Shown piece after piece: positions 44,687-54,418 of a DNA stretch of 64,000 bases. The position numbers were made by a program, and so were the translations under genes. Within the stretch, counting starts at the first letter, position 1. Each line of letters opens with the position of its first letter. Origin of the DNA: Pseudomonas sp. LS.1a (lineage in GTDB: Bacteria; Pseudomonadota; Gammaproteobacteria; Pseudomonadales; Pseudomonadaceae); assembly GCF_022533585.1 (NCBI RefSeq), contig NZ_CP092827.1:5178001-5242000 (forward strand). Reading direction: 5' to 3'. A model generated the notes under the pieces. The model did not search any database and was not told the DNA's origin. It saw only the letters and a list, made by a program, of their open reading frames with translations.

Positions 44687-46005
44687 TGAAACACACTTTC
44701 GAAGCCTTGGTCGGGGATGTGCACAAAGCCCTGCAAGCGAGCGAACAGTTCACCCTTGGCTACAGCGCCGAACAGTCGCAATTCGTGCGTTTCAACCACG
44801 CCAAGGTGCGCCAGGCTGGCGAAGTGAGCCAGGCCAGTGCGCAGCTACGGCTGATCCGCGATGGCCGTCAGGCAGAGCAACAGCTGACCTTGAGTGGTGA
44901 CACGCAACTGGATAGCCGGCGCCTGATCGCGGCCCTGGAGCAACTGCGCCAGACCTTGCCACTGCTGGCTGTCGACCCCTACCTGCGCCTGGACGAAAGT
45001 GCCTGGCACAGCCAAAGCCAGCAGGCGCAGCCGCTGCCCGAACTGAGCGAAGTACTGGCCCTGCTCGACCGCGAGGCCGGCGACCTCGACTTGGTCGGCA
45101 TCTATGCCGCCGGCCCCATCTGCCGGGGCTTCGCCAGCTCGTTCGGGGCCTTCGGCTGGCACCAGGCCAACAGCTTCAACTTCGACTGGAGCCTGTTCCA
45201 CGAAAACGGCGAGGCGGTGAAGGCCAACTACGCCGGACAGGTGTGGAGCGCCGACGACTTCACCGCACGCCTGCGCCAGGCGCGGGAGCAACTGGGCTTC
45301 CTTGGCCGCCCGGCAGTCACGCTAAAACCTGGGAGCTACCGCGCCTACCTGGCCCCGGCAGCCATGGACGAAATAGCCGCCATGCTGTGCTGGGGCGGCT
45401 TTTCCGCACAGGCCCTGGCCACCGGCAACAGCGCCCTGCAGCGCCTGTACAACGGCGATGCGCGGCTGAGCCCGCTGGTGAGTTTCACCGAGCAGGTCAG
45501 CGGCTCGCTGAGCCCGGCGTTTTCCGATGAAGGCTCGCCGCGCCTGGATGTGCCGTTGATCCAGCATGGCACGGCCCTGCAGCGTCTGATCAGTGCGCGC
45601 AGTGCGGCCGAGTTCGAGCTGCTGGCCAATGGCGCCGACAGCTACGAATCGCCCTGTGCGCTCAGCCTGGCAGCAGGTAGCCTGCCGAGCGAGCGGATCC
45701 TGGAGCGGCTCGGAACCGGGCTGTATATCAGCAATCTGTGGTACCTGAACTATTCCGACCTGCCGGCTGCACGCATGACCGGGCTGACCCGCTTCGCCAC
45801 ATTCTGGGTGGAGAACGGGCAGATCCAGGGGCCGGTGAGGACGATGCGCTTCGATGACAGCCTTTACAGCTTGTTGGGTAGCCAGCTGGAGGACCTGACC
45901 CAGGAGCGCGAGATGATTCTGTCGACCAGTACTTATGGACAGCGCAGTACCGGGTCGAGTCATTTGCCAGGTGCACTGGTCAAAGGCCTGACTCTGACAT
46001 TGTGA
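44686..46005 (+). CDS. TldD/PmbA family protein, non-catalytic (TldE-like) subunit
   Basis: The 439-residue product has the PmbA/TldE fold signature but no HEXXXH; the equivalent region reads AAMDEIAAMLCWGGFSAQALATGNS. It should form the heterodimer with the TldD-like protein encoded immediately upstream, with GGAGGAGATGCCTG before its ATG and TGA/ATG sharing one base. In the TldD/TldE pair the catalytic chain contributes the metal site and this chain shapes the cleft. A metallo-independent role is possible. A REP pair follows the stop. Confidence 0.85.
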   Translation: MKHTFEALVGDVHKALQASEQFTLGYSAEQSQFVRFNHAKVRQAGEVSQASAQLRLIRDGRQAEQQLTLSGDTQLDSRRLIAALEQLRQTLPLLAVDPYLRLDESAWHSQSQQAQPLPELSEVLALLDREAGDLDLVGIYAAGPICRGFASSFGAFGWHQANSFNFDWSLFHENGEAVKANYAGQVWSADDFTARLRQAREQLGFLGRPAVTLKPGSYRAYLAPAAMDEIAAMLCWGGFSAQALATGNSALQRLYNGDARLSPLVSFTEQVSGSLSPAFSDEGSPRLDVPLIQHGTALQRLISARSAAEFELLANGADSYESPCALSLAAGSLPSERILERLGTGLYISNLWYLNYSDLPAARMTGLTRFATFWVENGQIQGPVRTMRFDDSLYSLLGSQLEDLTQEREMILSTSTYGQRSTGSSHLPGALVKGLTLTL

Positions 46006-46013
46006 CTGGACTT

Positions 46014-46114
46014 GCCGGCCCTTTCGCGGCTAAAGCCGCTCCCACAGGAACTCCACTGCCCTTGAATGTAGTGATATCCCTGTGGGAGCGGGTTCACCCG
46101 CGAAGAGGCCGGCA
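46014..46114. repeat. REP pair after the TldE-like gene
   Basis: GCCGGCCCTTTCGCGGCTAAAGCCGCTCCCACAGG and inverted CCTGTGGGAGCGGGTTCACCCGCGAAGAGGCCGGC. The right half ends 18 bases before the MFS gene start. Confidence 0.87.
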
Positions 46115-46132
46115 CTGACAAACGAGGAAGTC

Positions 46133-47560
46133 ATGCCCGAACGCGCTCCGCTGGACCCTGTCACCGCCCGCTGGATCCCTTGGGTGGTGGCCATCGCCTT
46201 CTTCATGCAGTCTCTGGACGGCACCATACTCAACACCGCACTGCCGGCCATGGCCCGCTCGCTGGCCGAAGACCCGTTGCGCATGCAGGGCGTGATCATC
46301 GCCTACATGCTCACCGTGGCCCTGCTGATCCCCGCCTCGGGCTGGATCGCCGACCGCTTCGGCACCAAGCGCATCTTCTTCAGCGCCATCCTGCTGTTCA
46401 GCTTCGGCTCACTGCTGTGCGCCGCCGCCAACAGCCTCGGCTTCCTGATCTTCGCCCGCGTCGTGCAGGGGCTGGGCGGTGCGCTGATGCTGCCGGTCGG
46501 GCGGCTGGTGGTACTGCGTGCCTACCCGCGCACCGAACTGGTGCGCATCATGAGCTTCATCACCATCCCCGGCCTGCTTGGGCCACTGCTGGGCCCAACG
46601 GTTGGCGGCTGGCTGGTGGAAATTCTGAGTTGGCACTGGATCTTCCTGCTCAACCTGCCGGTTGGCCTGATCGGCTGCTACGCCGTATGGAAGTTCATCC
46701 CCGACCTGCGCGGCGCCGAGCGCACCACGTTCGACGGCCCGGGCTTTCTGCTATTCGGCGCAGCAATGGTACTGATCACCATCGCCATGGAAGGCCTGGG
46801 CGAACTGCACCTGCCGCACCTGCGGGTGATGTTGCTGCTGTTCGCCGGCATGGCCTGCCTGGCGGCCTACTGGCTGCGCGCCGGGCGCGACCCGGAGCCA
46901 CTGTTCTCGCCCAGCCTGTTTCGCGTGCGCACCTTTGCCATCGGTATCCTCGGCAACCTGTTCGCCCGCCTGGGCAGCGGCGCCCTGCCGTTCCTGGTGC
47001 CGTTGCTGCTGCAGGTGGCGCTGGGCTACTCGCCGGCCCAGGCCGGCATGAGCATGATCCCGCTGGCGGCGGCGGCGATGCTGGCCAAGTCCATTGCCCG
47101 GCCGCTGATCGAAAGGTTCGGCTACCGCATCATCCTCACCGGCAATACCTTGCTGCTGGGCATACTGCTGGCCAGCCTGGGGCTGGTGGACGAGCAGACA
47201 CCCTATTGGCTGTTGCTGGTGCAACTCGGTCTTCTGGGCGCAGTGAACTCCATGCAGTTCACCGCGATGAACACCGTTACGCTCATCGACCTCGACGACG
47301 CCAGTGCCAGCAGCGGCAACAGCCTGCTGTCGGTGGTCGCGCAGTTGGCCCTGAGCCTCGGTGTGGCATGTGCGGGTGCCTTGCTCGGCGGCTTCACCGC
47401 GGCGGGCAGCGCCGAGGGTGTGGAAACCACCTTGGGCGCGTTCCAGCTGACCTTCGTCACCATCGGCGTGATGGCCATGCTGGCGGCGGCGATCTTCCTG
47501 CAACTGGCGCCGACGGACGGAAGGCGTGCCCGTCGTCCGGAACAACACATGGAGTCGTAG
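46133..47560 (+). CDS. mdtD: MFS multidrug transporter, DHA2 (MdtD-like) family
   Basis: The 475-residue protein has about 14 membrane helices and the MFS signatures: motif C-like GSLLCAAANSLGFLIFARVVQGLGGALMLPVGRL and the motif A loop GWIADRFGTKRIFFSA. It resembles the DHA2 branch, E. coli MdtD being the closest named type. It should export drugs or metabolites using the proton gradient. GAGGAAGTC precedes the ATG at 46133. It has a REP pair directly upstream and starts a run with dbpA (64 bases downstream). The substrate is not evident, and no regulator gene is beside it. Confidence 0.85.
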   Translation: MPERAPLDPVTARWIPWVVAIAFFMQSLDGTILNTALPAMARSLAEDPLRMQGVIIAYMLTVALLIPASGWIADRFGTKRIFFSAILLFSFGSLLCAAANSLGFLIFARVVQGLGGALMLPVGRLVVLRAYPRTELVRIMSFITIPGLLGPLLGPTVGGWLVEILSWHWIFLLNLPVGLIGCYAVWKFIPDLRGAERTTFDGPGFLLFGAAMVLITIAMEGLGELHLPHLRVMLLLFAGMACLAAYWLRAGRDPEPLFSPSLFRVRTFAIGILGNLFARLGSGALPFLVPLLLQVALGYSPAQAGMSMIPLAAAAMLAKSIARPLIERFGYRIILTGNTLLLGILLASLGLVDEQTPYWLLLVQLGLLGAVNSMQFTAMNTVTLIDLDDASASSGNSLLSVVAQLALSLGVACAGALLGGFTAAGSAEGVETTLGAFQLTFVTIGVMAMLAAAIFLQLAPTDGRRARRPEQHMES

Positions 47561-47624
47561 GGCGAATGGCCACGAGGCTGGTAGACTGTGCGGCATTTTT
47601 CGCTTCGCACCGCAGGCCCGCCTC

Positions 47625-49010
<1,386 letters not shown>

Positions 49011-49023
49011 AGCCAGGCAAGGT

Positions 49024-49101
49024 CCCTGGGGGAGCGGGTTTACCCGCGAATGCGATGGTGGGCTCACTGCCGCCTTCGCGGGTGAACCCGCTCCCACAGG
49101 G
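49024..49101. repeat. REP pair between dbpA and the HI0933 gene
   Basis: CCCTGGGGGAGCGGGTTTACCCGCGAA is inverted in GCCTTCGCGGGTGAACCCGCTCCCACAGGG with only a short central spacer, giving an almost complete hairpin. Confidence 0.88.
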
Positions 49102-49132
49102 TTCTGTGTTTCTTTCTCATAAGGTTTACACC

Positions 49133-50314
49133 GTGCACTCCACCGACGTGATCATCCTCGGCGCCGGCGCCGCCGGCCTGATGTGCGCCCAGCTCAGCGC
49201 CCGCCGTGGCCGCCGGGTACTGGTGCTCGACCACGCCAACAAACCGGGCAAGAAGATCCTCATGTCCGGCGGCGGCCGCTGCAACTTCACCAACATGTAT
49301 ACCGAGCCAGCCAACTTCCTCTCGCAGAACGCACACTTCTGCAAGTCGGCCCTGGCCCGCTACACCCAGTGGGACTTCATCGAGCTGGTGTGCAAGCACG
49401 GCGTGGCCTACCACGAGAAGAAGCTCGGCCAGCTGTTCTGCGACAACAAGGCCAGCGACATCCTCGACATGCTGCTGGCCGAATGCGACGAGGCCGGTGC
49501 CGAGATCCGCATGCACACCAGCATCGAACAGATCGAAAAGACCGAAAGCGGCTACCTGCTGCAGACCAGCGGCGGCCAGTTCGCCTGCCAGTCGCTGGTG
49601 ATCGCCACCGGCGGCCTGTCGATCCCGACCCTGGGCGCCACCGGCTTCGGCTACCAGGTGGCCCGCCAGTTCGGCCACACCTTGCTGCCGACCCGCGCCG
49701 GGCTGGTACCCTTCACCATCACCGAGCCCCAGCTCAAGGCACTGTGCACCGAGTTGTCCGGCACCTCGCTGGATTGCACCGCCAGCTGCAACGGCACCAG
49801 CTTCCGCGAAAACCTGCTGTTCACCCACCGCGGCCTGAGCGGCCCGGCGATCTTGCAGATTTCGTCGTTCTGGGAAGCCGGTGACACGGTCGAGATCAAC
49901 CTGCTGCCCGACCGCGATGCACTGACCTGGCTGCAACAGATGCAGGCCGAACGCGCCAACGCCGAGCTGAAGACCGTGCTGGGCGAGGTGTTTACCCGCA
50001 AGCTGGCCAACCTGCTGGCCGAGCAGTGGTTCGAGTCCCGGCCCATGAAGCAGTACACCCCGGCGGAACTGGCACAGATCGCCGAGAAGCTGGCGAACTG
50101 GCAAGTGGTGCCGGCCGGCACCGAGGGCTACCGTACCGCCGAAGTGACCCTGGGCGGCGTGGACACACGCGAGGTGTCGTCCAAGACCATGGAATCGCTG
50201 AAGAGCCCCGGCTTGTACTTCATCGGTGAAGTGCTGGATGTGACCGGCCACCTGGGTGGTTTCAATTTCCAGTGGGCCTGGGCATCGGCCAACGCCGCAG
50301 CGCAGTTCGTGTAG
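49133..50314 (+). CDS. NAD(P)/FAD-dependent oxidoreductase, HI0933/YhiN family
   Basis: The 393-residue flavoprotein starts with a Rossmann motif IILGAGAAGLMCA and the second conserved segment GKKILMSGGGRCNFTN, the hallmark of the HI0933 family (also called BaiN-like). It contains an FAD domain and a C-terminal domain ending LGGFNFQWAWASANAAAQFV. The cellular role is not well known. The GTG at 49133 (VHSTDVIILGAG) is preceded by AAGG at eight bases and begins right at the first strand; the more upstream frame is REP DNA. The next gene, yccS-like, starts 83 bases downstream. Confidence 0.88.
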   Translation: MHSTDVIILGAGAAGLMCAQLSARRGRRVLVLDHANKPGKKILMSGGGRCNFTNMYTEPANFLSQNAHFCKSALARYTQWDFIELVCKHGVAYHEKKLGQLFCDNKASDILDMLLAECDEAGAEIRMHTSIEQIEKTESGYLLQTSGGQFACQSLVIATGGLSIPTLGATGFGYQVARQFGHTLLPTRAGLVPFTITEPQLKALCTELSGTSLDCTASCNGTSFRENLLFTHRGLSGPAILQISSFWEAGDTVEINLLPDRDALTWLQQMQAERANAELKTVLGEVFTRKLANLLAEQWFESRPMKQYTPAELAQIAEKLANWQVVPAGTEGYRTAEVTLGGVDTREVSSKTMESLKSPGLYFIGEVLDVTGHLGGFNFQWAWASANAAAQFV

Positions 50315-50397
50315 AGTAGAATCCATTCAGCAGCACGGAACGCTTCTTGCTGGCCGTGCTGCAATGCATTCATTCGCTCACTGCCTAGCAGGCCATC

Positions 50398-52581
50398 ATG
50401 TCATCGAGCTCGTTCCGTCAGTCACTGCGTCGCCTGTGGGGCCAAGACAAGTTCAGCTACAGCATCCGGGTGACCATCGCCCTCACCGGCAGCCTGGCCC
50501 TGTGCTGGTACCAGAACGAGATGGCCCTGCTGATTCCACTGTTCCTCGGCATCATCGCCAGCGCCCTGGCCGAAACCGATGACAGCTGGCAGGGCCGCCT
50601 CAGCGCCCTGGCCGTTACCCTGGTGTGTTTTGCCATCGCCGCGCTGGCGGTCGAGTTGCTGTTCCCCTACCCCTGGATCTTCGTCATCGCCCTGGCCTTG
50701 GCTGCCTTCGGCCTGACCATGCTCGGCGCCCTGGGCGAGCGCTATGGCGCCATCGCTTCGGCGACCTTGATCACGGCGGTGTACACCATGATCGGCGTGG
50801 ACCAGCGCGGCGGCCAGGTCACCGACTTCTGGCACGAACCGCTGCTGCTGGTGGCGGGTGCGGCCTGGTACGGGCTGCTGTCGGTACTGTGGCAGGCGCT
50901 GTTTTCCAACCAGCCGGTGCAGCAGAGCCTGGCCAAGCTGTTCTTCGAGCTGGGCAGCTACCTCAAGCTCAAGGCCAGCCTGTTCGAACCCATCCGCACC
51001 CTTGACGTAGAAGCCCGGCGTCTGGAGCTGGCCCAGCAGAACGGCAAGGTGGTGGCAGCGCTGAACGCGGCCAAGGAAATCATCCTGCACCGGGTGGGCA
51101 ACAGCCAGCCCAACTCCAAGGTCAGCCGCTACCTCAAGCTGTACTTCCTGGCCCAGGACATCCATGAACGGGTCAGTGCTTCGCACTATCCCTACAACGC
51201 CCTGACCGAGGCTTTTTTCCACAGCGACGTGATGTTCCGCTGCCAGCGTCTGCTGCGAAAACAAGGCTCGTCCTGCCAGGAGCTGGCCCGCTCGATCCGC
51301 CTGCGTCAGCCGTTCGTGCTGGCCAGCGGCTATCCCGAAGCCCTCGAAGACCTCAACGCCTCGCTGGAGCACCTGCGCATCCAGAGCAACCCGGCCTGGC
51401 GCGGCCTGTTGCGTTCGCTGCGAGCGCTGGCTGCCAACCTGGCGACGCTGGACCGCCTGCTCAGCGCCGCCAGCAACCCGGACAGCCTGGCCGACGCCAG
51501 CGACAGTAGCCTGCTCGACCGCTCACCACGCTCACTGAAGGACGTGTGGACCCGCCTGCGCACTCAGCTGACACCGACCTCGCTGCTGTTCCGCCATGCC
51601 CTGCGCCTGCCGCTGGCGCTGTCGATCGGCTATGGCATGGTGCACCTGATCCACCCGACCCAGGGTTACTGGATCATCCTCACCACACTGTTCGTGTGCC
51701 AGCCCAACTACGGTGCGACCCGGCGCAAGCTGGTGCAGCGGGTAGTCGGCACCGCCGTCGGCCTGACGGTGGGCTGGGCGTTGTTCGACCTGTTCCCCAG
51801 CCCGCTCATCCAGTCGTTGTTCGCCGTGGTCGCCGGGGTGGTGTTCTTCGTCAACCGCACCACCCGCTACACCTTGGCCACGGCTGCGATCACCCTGATG
51901 GTGCTGTTCTGCTTCAACCAGATCGGCGATGGCTATGGGCTGTTCCTGCCGCGCCTGTTCGATACCCTGGTCGGCAGCCTGATCGCCATCCTCGCGGTGT
52001 TCCTGTTCCTCCCCGACTGGCAGGGGCGGCGGCTGAACAAGGCGCTGGCCAATACCCTGGCCTGCGCCAGCGTATACCTGCGCCAGATCATGCAGCAGTA
52101 TGCCCATGGCAAGCGCGACGACCTGGCCTACCGCCTGGCCCGGCGCAATGCCCACAACGCCGACGCGGCGCTGTCCACCACCCTGGCCAACATGCTGATG
52201 GAGCCGGGGCATTTCCGGAAGGAGGCCGACGTCGGCTTCCGCTTCCTGGTGCTGTCGCACACCTTGCTCAGCTACCTCTCGGGGCTGGGCGCACACCGCG
52301 ACACGGCTTTGCCGGCGGAGGTGCAGGAGCAGTTGATCGAAGGCGCCGGGCAAAGCCTGGCCCGCAGCCTGGACGAGATTGCCAATGGCCTGGCGGCGCG
52401 GCTGCCGGTGGCGATTCACAGTGATGCCGAAGAGGCGCTGGCCAATGCCCTGGAGCAGATGCCGGAGGAGCTGGACGAGCATCAGCGGTTGGTGCAGACG
52501 CAGTTGGCGTTGATCTGCCGACAGTTGGGGCCGTTGCGGACCTTGGCTGCACACCTGATCAAGGAAGGTGCGCCGGCCTGA
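50398..52581 (+). CDS. yccS: YccS/YhfK-family inner membrane protein (FUSC)
   Basis: The 727-residue protein has the YccS layout: an N-terminal bundle of about six membrane helices (20-150), a long cytosolic region, and a second bundle of about six helices (400-530), then a helical tail. Segments such as SIGYGMVHLIHPTQGYWIILTTLFVCQPNYGATRRKL correspond to the FUSC repeat. It is related to fusaric acid and aromatic acid efflux components, though YccS function is unproven. The ATG at 50398 is clear and directly follows the HI0933-type gene. A REP pair lies after the stop. Confidence 0.87.
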   Translation: MSSSSFRQSLRRLWGQDKFSYSIRVTIALTGSLALCWYQNEMALLIPLFLGIIASALAETDDSWQGRLSALAVTLVCFAIAALAVELLFPYPWIFVIALALAAFGLTMLGALGERYGAIASATLITAVYTMIGVDQRGGQVTDFWHEPLLLVAGAAWYGLLSVLWQALFSNQPVQQSLAKLFFELGSYLKLKASLFEPIRTLDVEARRLELAQQNGKVVAALNAAKEIILHRVGNSQPNSKVSRYLKLYFLAQDIHERVSASHYPYNALTEAFFHSDVMFRCQRLLRKQGSSCQELARSIRLRQPFVLASGYPEALEDLNASLEHLRIQSNPAWRGLLRSLRALAANLATLDRLLSAASNPDSLADASDSSLLDRSPRSLKDVWTRLRTQLTPTSLLFRHALRLPLALSIGYGMVHLIHPTQGYWIILTTLFVCQPNYGATRRKLVQRVVGTAVGLTVGWALFDLFPSPLIQSLFAVVAGVVFFVNRTTRYTLATAAITLMVLFCFNQIGDGYGLFLPRLFDTLVGSLIAILAVFLFLPDWQGRRLNKALANTLACASVYLRQIMQQYAHGKRDDLAYRLARRNAHNADAALSTTLANMLMEPGHFRKEADVGFRFLVLSHTLLSYLSGLGAHRDTALPAEVQEQLIEGAGQSLARSLDEIANGLAARLPVAIHSDAEEALANALEQMPEELDEHQRLVQTQLALICRQLGPLRTLAAHLIKEGAPA

Positions 52582-52594
52582 GTTGTACTATCGC

Positions 52595-52706
52595 CTGTGC
52601 CGGCCTCTTCGCGGGTAAACCCGCTCCCACAGGTATCTCACAGGACTTGAGGCTTGTGGTGTTCCTGTGGGAGCGGGTTCACCCGCGAAGAGGCCGGCAC
52701 AGGCTG
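52595..52706. repeat. REP pair between yccS and the binding-protein gene
   Basis: GTGCCGGCCTCTTCGCGGGTAAACCCGCTCCCACAGG and inverted CCTGTGGGAGCGGGTTCACCCGCGAAGAGGCCGGCAC form an extended palindrome between two convergent genes. Confidence 0.9.
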
Positions 52707-52712
52707 TAGAAA

Positions 52713-53450
52713 TCAGAAGCCATACTGGCGCAGCAACCGCGCAAAACTGCCATCCGCCTTCATTGCCGCAATCGCCTGCTCGAACCGCTCGACGATCCGC
52801 TCATGCTCCGGGTGCTTCAGGCTGACCAGGATATGCAAGGTGTTCTCTCCCAGCGGCGGCTCAACCAGCATCACCCCGTCGCGTACCTCCGGCAGCTCGC
52901 GTTGCAAGTTGTAACGGGCCACATACTCGTCCTCCACTGCCAGGTTCACCCGCCCTGCCGCCAGCATGCGTACCGCAGAGGAAAAGTTGCGCACCGGCAC
53001 CTTGTGCAGGCGGGTGTCGCGGTCGAACTCGGGGGAATAGGCGTAATCCCGCACCACGGCGATGCTATAGGGATACAAGTCCGACAGGCTCTTGTAGCGG
53101 AACGCCTCGCCCTTGCGCTGCAGCAAGCGAATGCGGTTAGTCAGGTAGGCCGTGGAAAACTGCCCGATGCGGGCGCGCGAGTCGTTGTACCAGGCGTTGA
53201 TCAGCACGTCATAGCGCCCTTCACTCACCCCCAGCAACGCCCGCGCCCAAGGCACTTCTTCGAACCCACTGGTGTAGCCGGCCCTGGCCAGCGCCGTGGT
53301 GACGATGCTGGTCGCCAGGCCGCCGCCCGGCATGCTGGCATCGGTAAACGGCGGCCAGCTGTCCGCCACCAAGCGCAACTTGTCCTGAGCCAGAACAGGT
53401 GTTGCCAGCATCAATGCCAGAAATCCCAGAACACAAAGCAGTGGCCGCAT
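52713..53450 (-). CDS. Periplasmic amino-acid-type substrate-binding protein
   Basis: The 245-residue protein has a signal peptide (MRPLLCVLGFLALMLATPVLAQ) and the two-lobed SBP family 3 domain: LVADSWPPFTDASMPGGG at the ligand start, and later GRYDVLINAWYNDSRA and LAAGRVNLAVEDEYVA. Such proteins deliver polar amino acids or act as free-standing sensors. No permease or ATPase gene is near, so it is either an orphan binder or a sensor-type protein. The ATG at 53450, preceded by AAGGACGTGAGC, is preferred to a more upstream in-frame ATG. It is convergent with yccS. The next gene upstream (53570) is separate. Confidence 0.85.
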   Translation of the reverse strand: MRPLLCVLGFLALMLATPVLAQDKLRLVADSWPPFTDASMPGGGLATSIVTTALARAGYTSGFEEVPWARALLGVSEGRYDVLINAWYNDSRARIGQFSTAYLTNRIRLLQRKGEAFRYKSLSDLYPYSIAVVRDYAYSPEFDRDTRLHKVPVRNFSSAVRMLAAGRVNLAVEDEYVARYNLQRELPEVRDGVMLVEPPLGENTLHILVSLKHPEHERIVERFEQAIAAMKADGSFARLLRQYGF

Positions 53451-53569
53451 GCTCACGTCCTTTCGCAATGGAGGGGCACACACTGCCGATGAGATTACAC
53501 AAAGCCATTGCCGAGGGCAGCGGCCAATAGTGTCATTTTGCCTCTATTTTGGCCGCGATCGTAGATTGC

Positions 53570-53866
53570 TCACGGATACCCCAGCACTTCGCGAATCTGC
53601 CGCAGGTGCTGGATGATCCACTGCTTGTCGATCGCCCCCCAGTCATGAATGCGGTAATGCCCGGCGTGGTTACGCGCGCCTTCCTGCTGTTCGAACTCGC
53701 AGACGATATCCAGGTCGGCCAGCGCCGCAATGGTGTCCTGGGCGGTACGCCGGGGCATACCGGTGGCCTCCATCAGGGCGGGCACGCTGGTCGCGGTCTG
53801 GCTGTCGATCAGCCAGGCTACGTACAGGCGGCGGTAGAAGCTGCTCTTGGTCTTGCTCACTTCCAT
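53570..53866 (-). CDS. Small winged-helix DNA-binding protein
   Basis: The 98-residue protein contains a helix-turn-helix in a wing-like arrangement: SVPALMEATGMPRRTAQDTIAALADL (about 27-52) and a C-terminal wing HAGHYRIHDWG. No effector domain is present, so it is probably a stand-alone regulator or a transcription-factor-like partner. Its target is unknown. It shares a strand with the downstream binding-protein gene 119 bases away and the upstream metallopeptidase gene 12 bases away, so the latter two may form an operon. Length and resemblance fit the pseudomonad 'winged helix-turn-helix' small-protein family. Confidence 0.78.
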   Translation of the reverse strand: MEVSKTKSSFYRRLYVAWLIDSQTATSVPALMEATGMPRRTAQDTIAALADLDIVCEFEQQEGARNHAGHYRIHDWGAIDKQWIIQHLRQIREVLGYP

Positions 53867-53878
53867 GCTGCGTGGTCC

Positions 53879-54379
53879 TTAACAGTTGCCCGGCAGCTCC
53901 CGATAGGTCAGGTAGACGCGCAGGTCGAATTCCAGTTGGTGATAGTCCGGCTCCATGTGCTGGCAGAGCTGGTAGAACGCCTTGTTGTGCTCGCGCTCGC
54001 GCAGGTGTGCCAGTTCGTGCACCACGATCATGCGCAAGAACTGCGGCGCGGCCTCCTTGAACAGCGAGGCAATGCGGATTTCCTTTTTTGCCTTGAGCTT
54101 GCCGCCCTGCACCCTTGATACCGCCGTGTTCAGGCCCAGGGCCCGATGGGTCAGGTCGAGACGATTGTCGAACAGTACCTTGTCCAGGTTTGGTGCGCTG
54201 CGCAGGTATTGCTGGCGCAAATCCTGGGCATAGCCGTACAACGCCTTGTCGCTCTGCACGTCATGGCGGTCAGGGTAGCGGCGCTGCAGGTACTCGCCCA
54301 GGCGGCCGCTGTCGATCATCTGCCGCACTTGCTGCTGAAGGTGCGGGGGGTAGGCTTGCAAGTAACGTAATACGTTCAT
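53879..54379 (-). CDS. YgjP-like M48-type metallopeptidase
   Basis: The 166-residue protein has the zinc motif HELAH at H121-E122-x-x-H125 followed by His131 (HLREREHNKAF), the pattern of the DUF45/YgjP family, a stripped-down metallopeptidase. No signal or membrane segment is present, so it is cytoplasmic. Substrates of the family are unknown. The ATG at 54379 (MNVLRYLQAYPPH) is chosen over one 39 bases upstream because the first helix starts there. It lies 39 bases downstream of the stop of the GGDEF/EAL gene and 12 bases before the winged-helix gene's start on the same strand. Confidence 0.86.
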   Translation of the reverse strand: MNVLRYLQAYPPHLQQQVRQMIDSGRLGEYLQRRYPDRHDVQSDKALYGYAQDLRQQYLRSAPNLDKVLFDNRLDLTHRALGLNTAVSRVQGGKLKAKKEIRIASLFKEAAPQFLRMIVVHELAHLREREHNKAFYQLCQHMEPDYHQLEFDLRVYLTYRELPGNC

Positions 54380-54418
54380 GGCGCTGCATTCGGTGTAACG
54401 AACGCCGATTCTAGCCAA

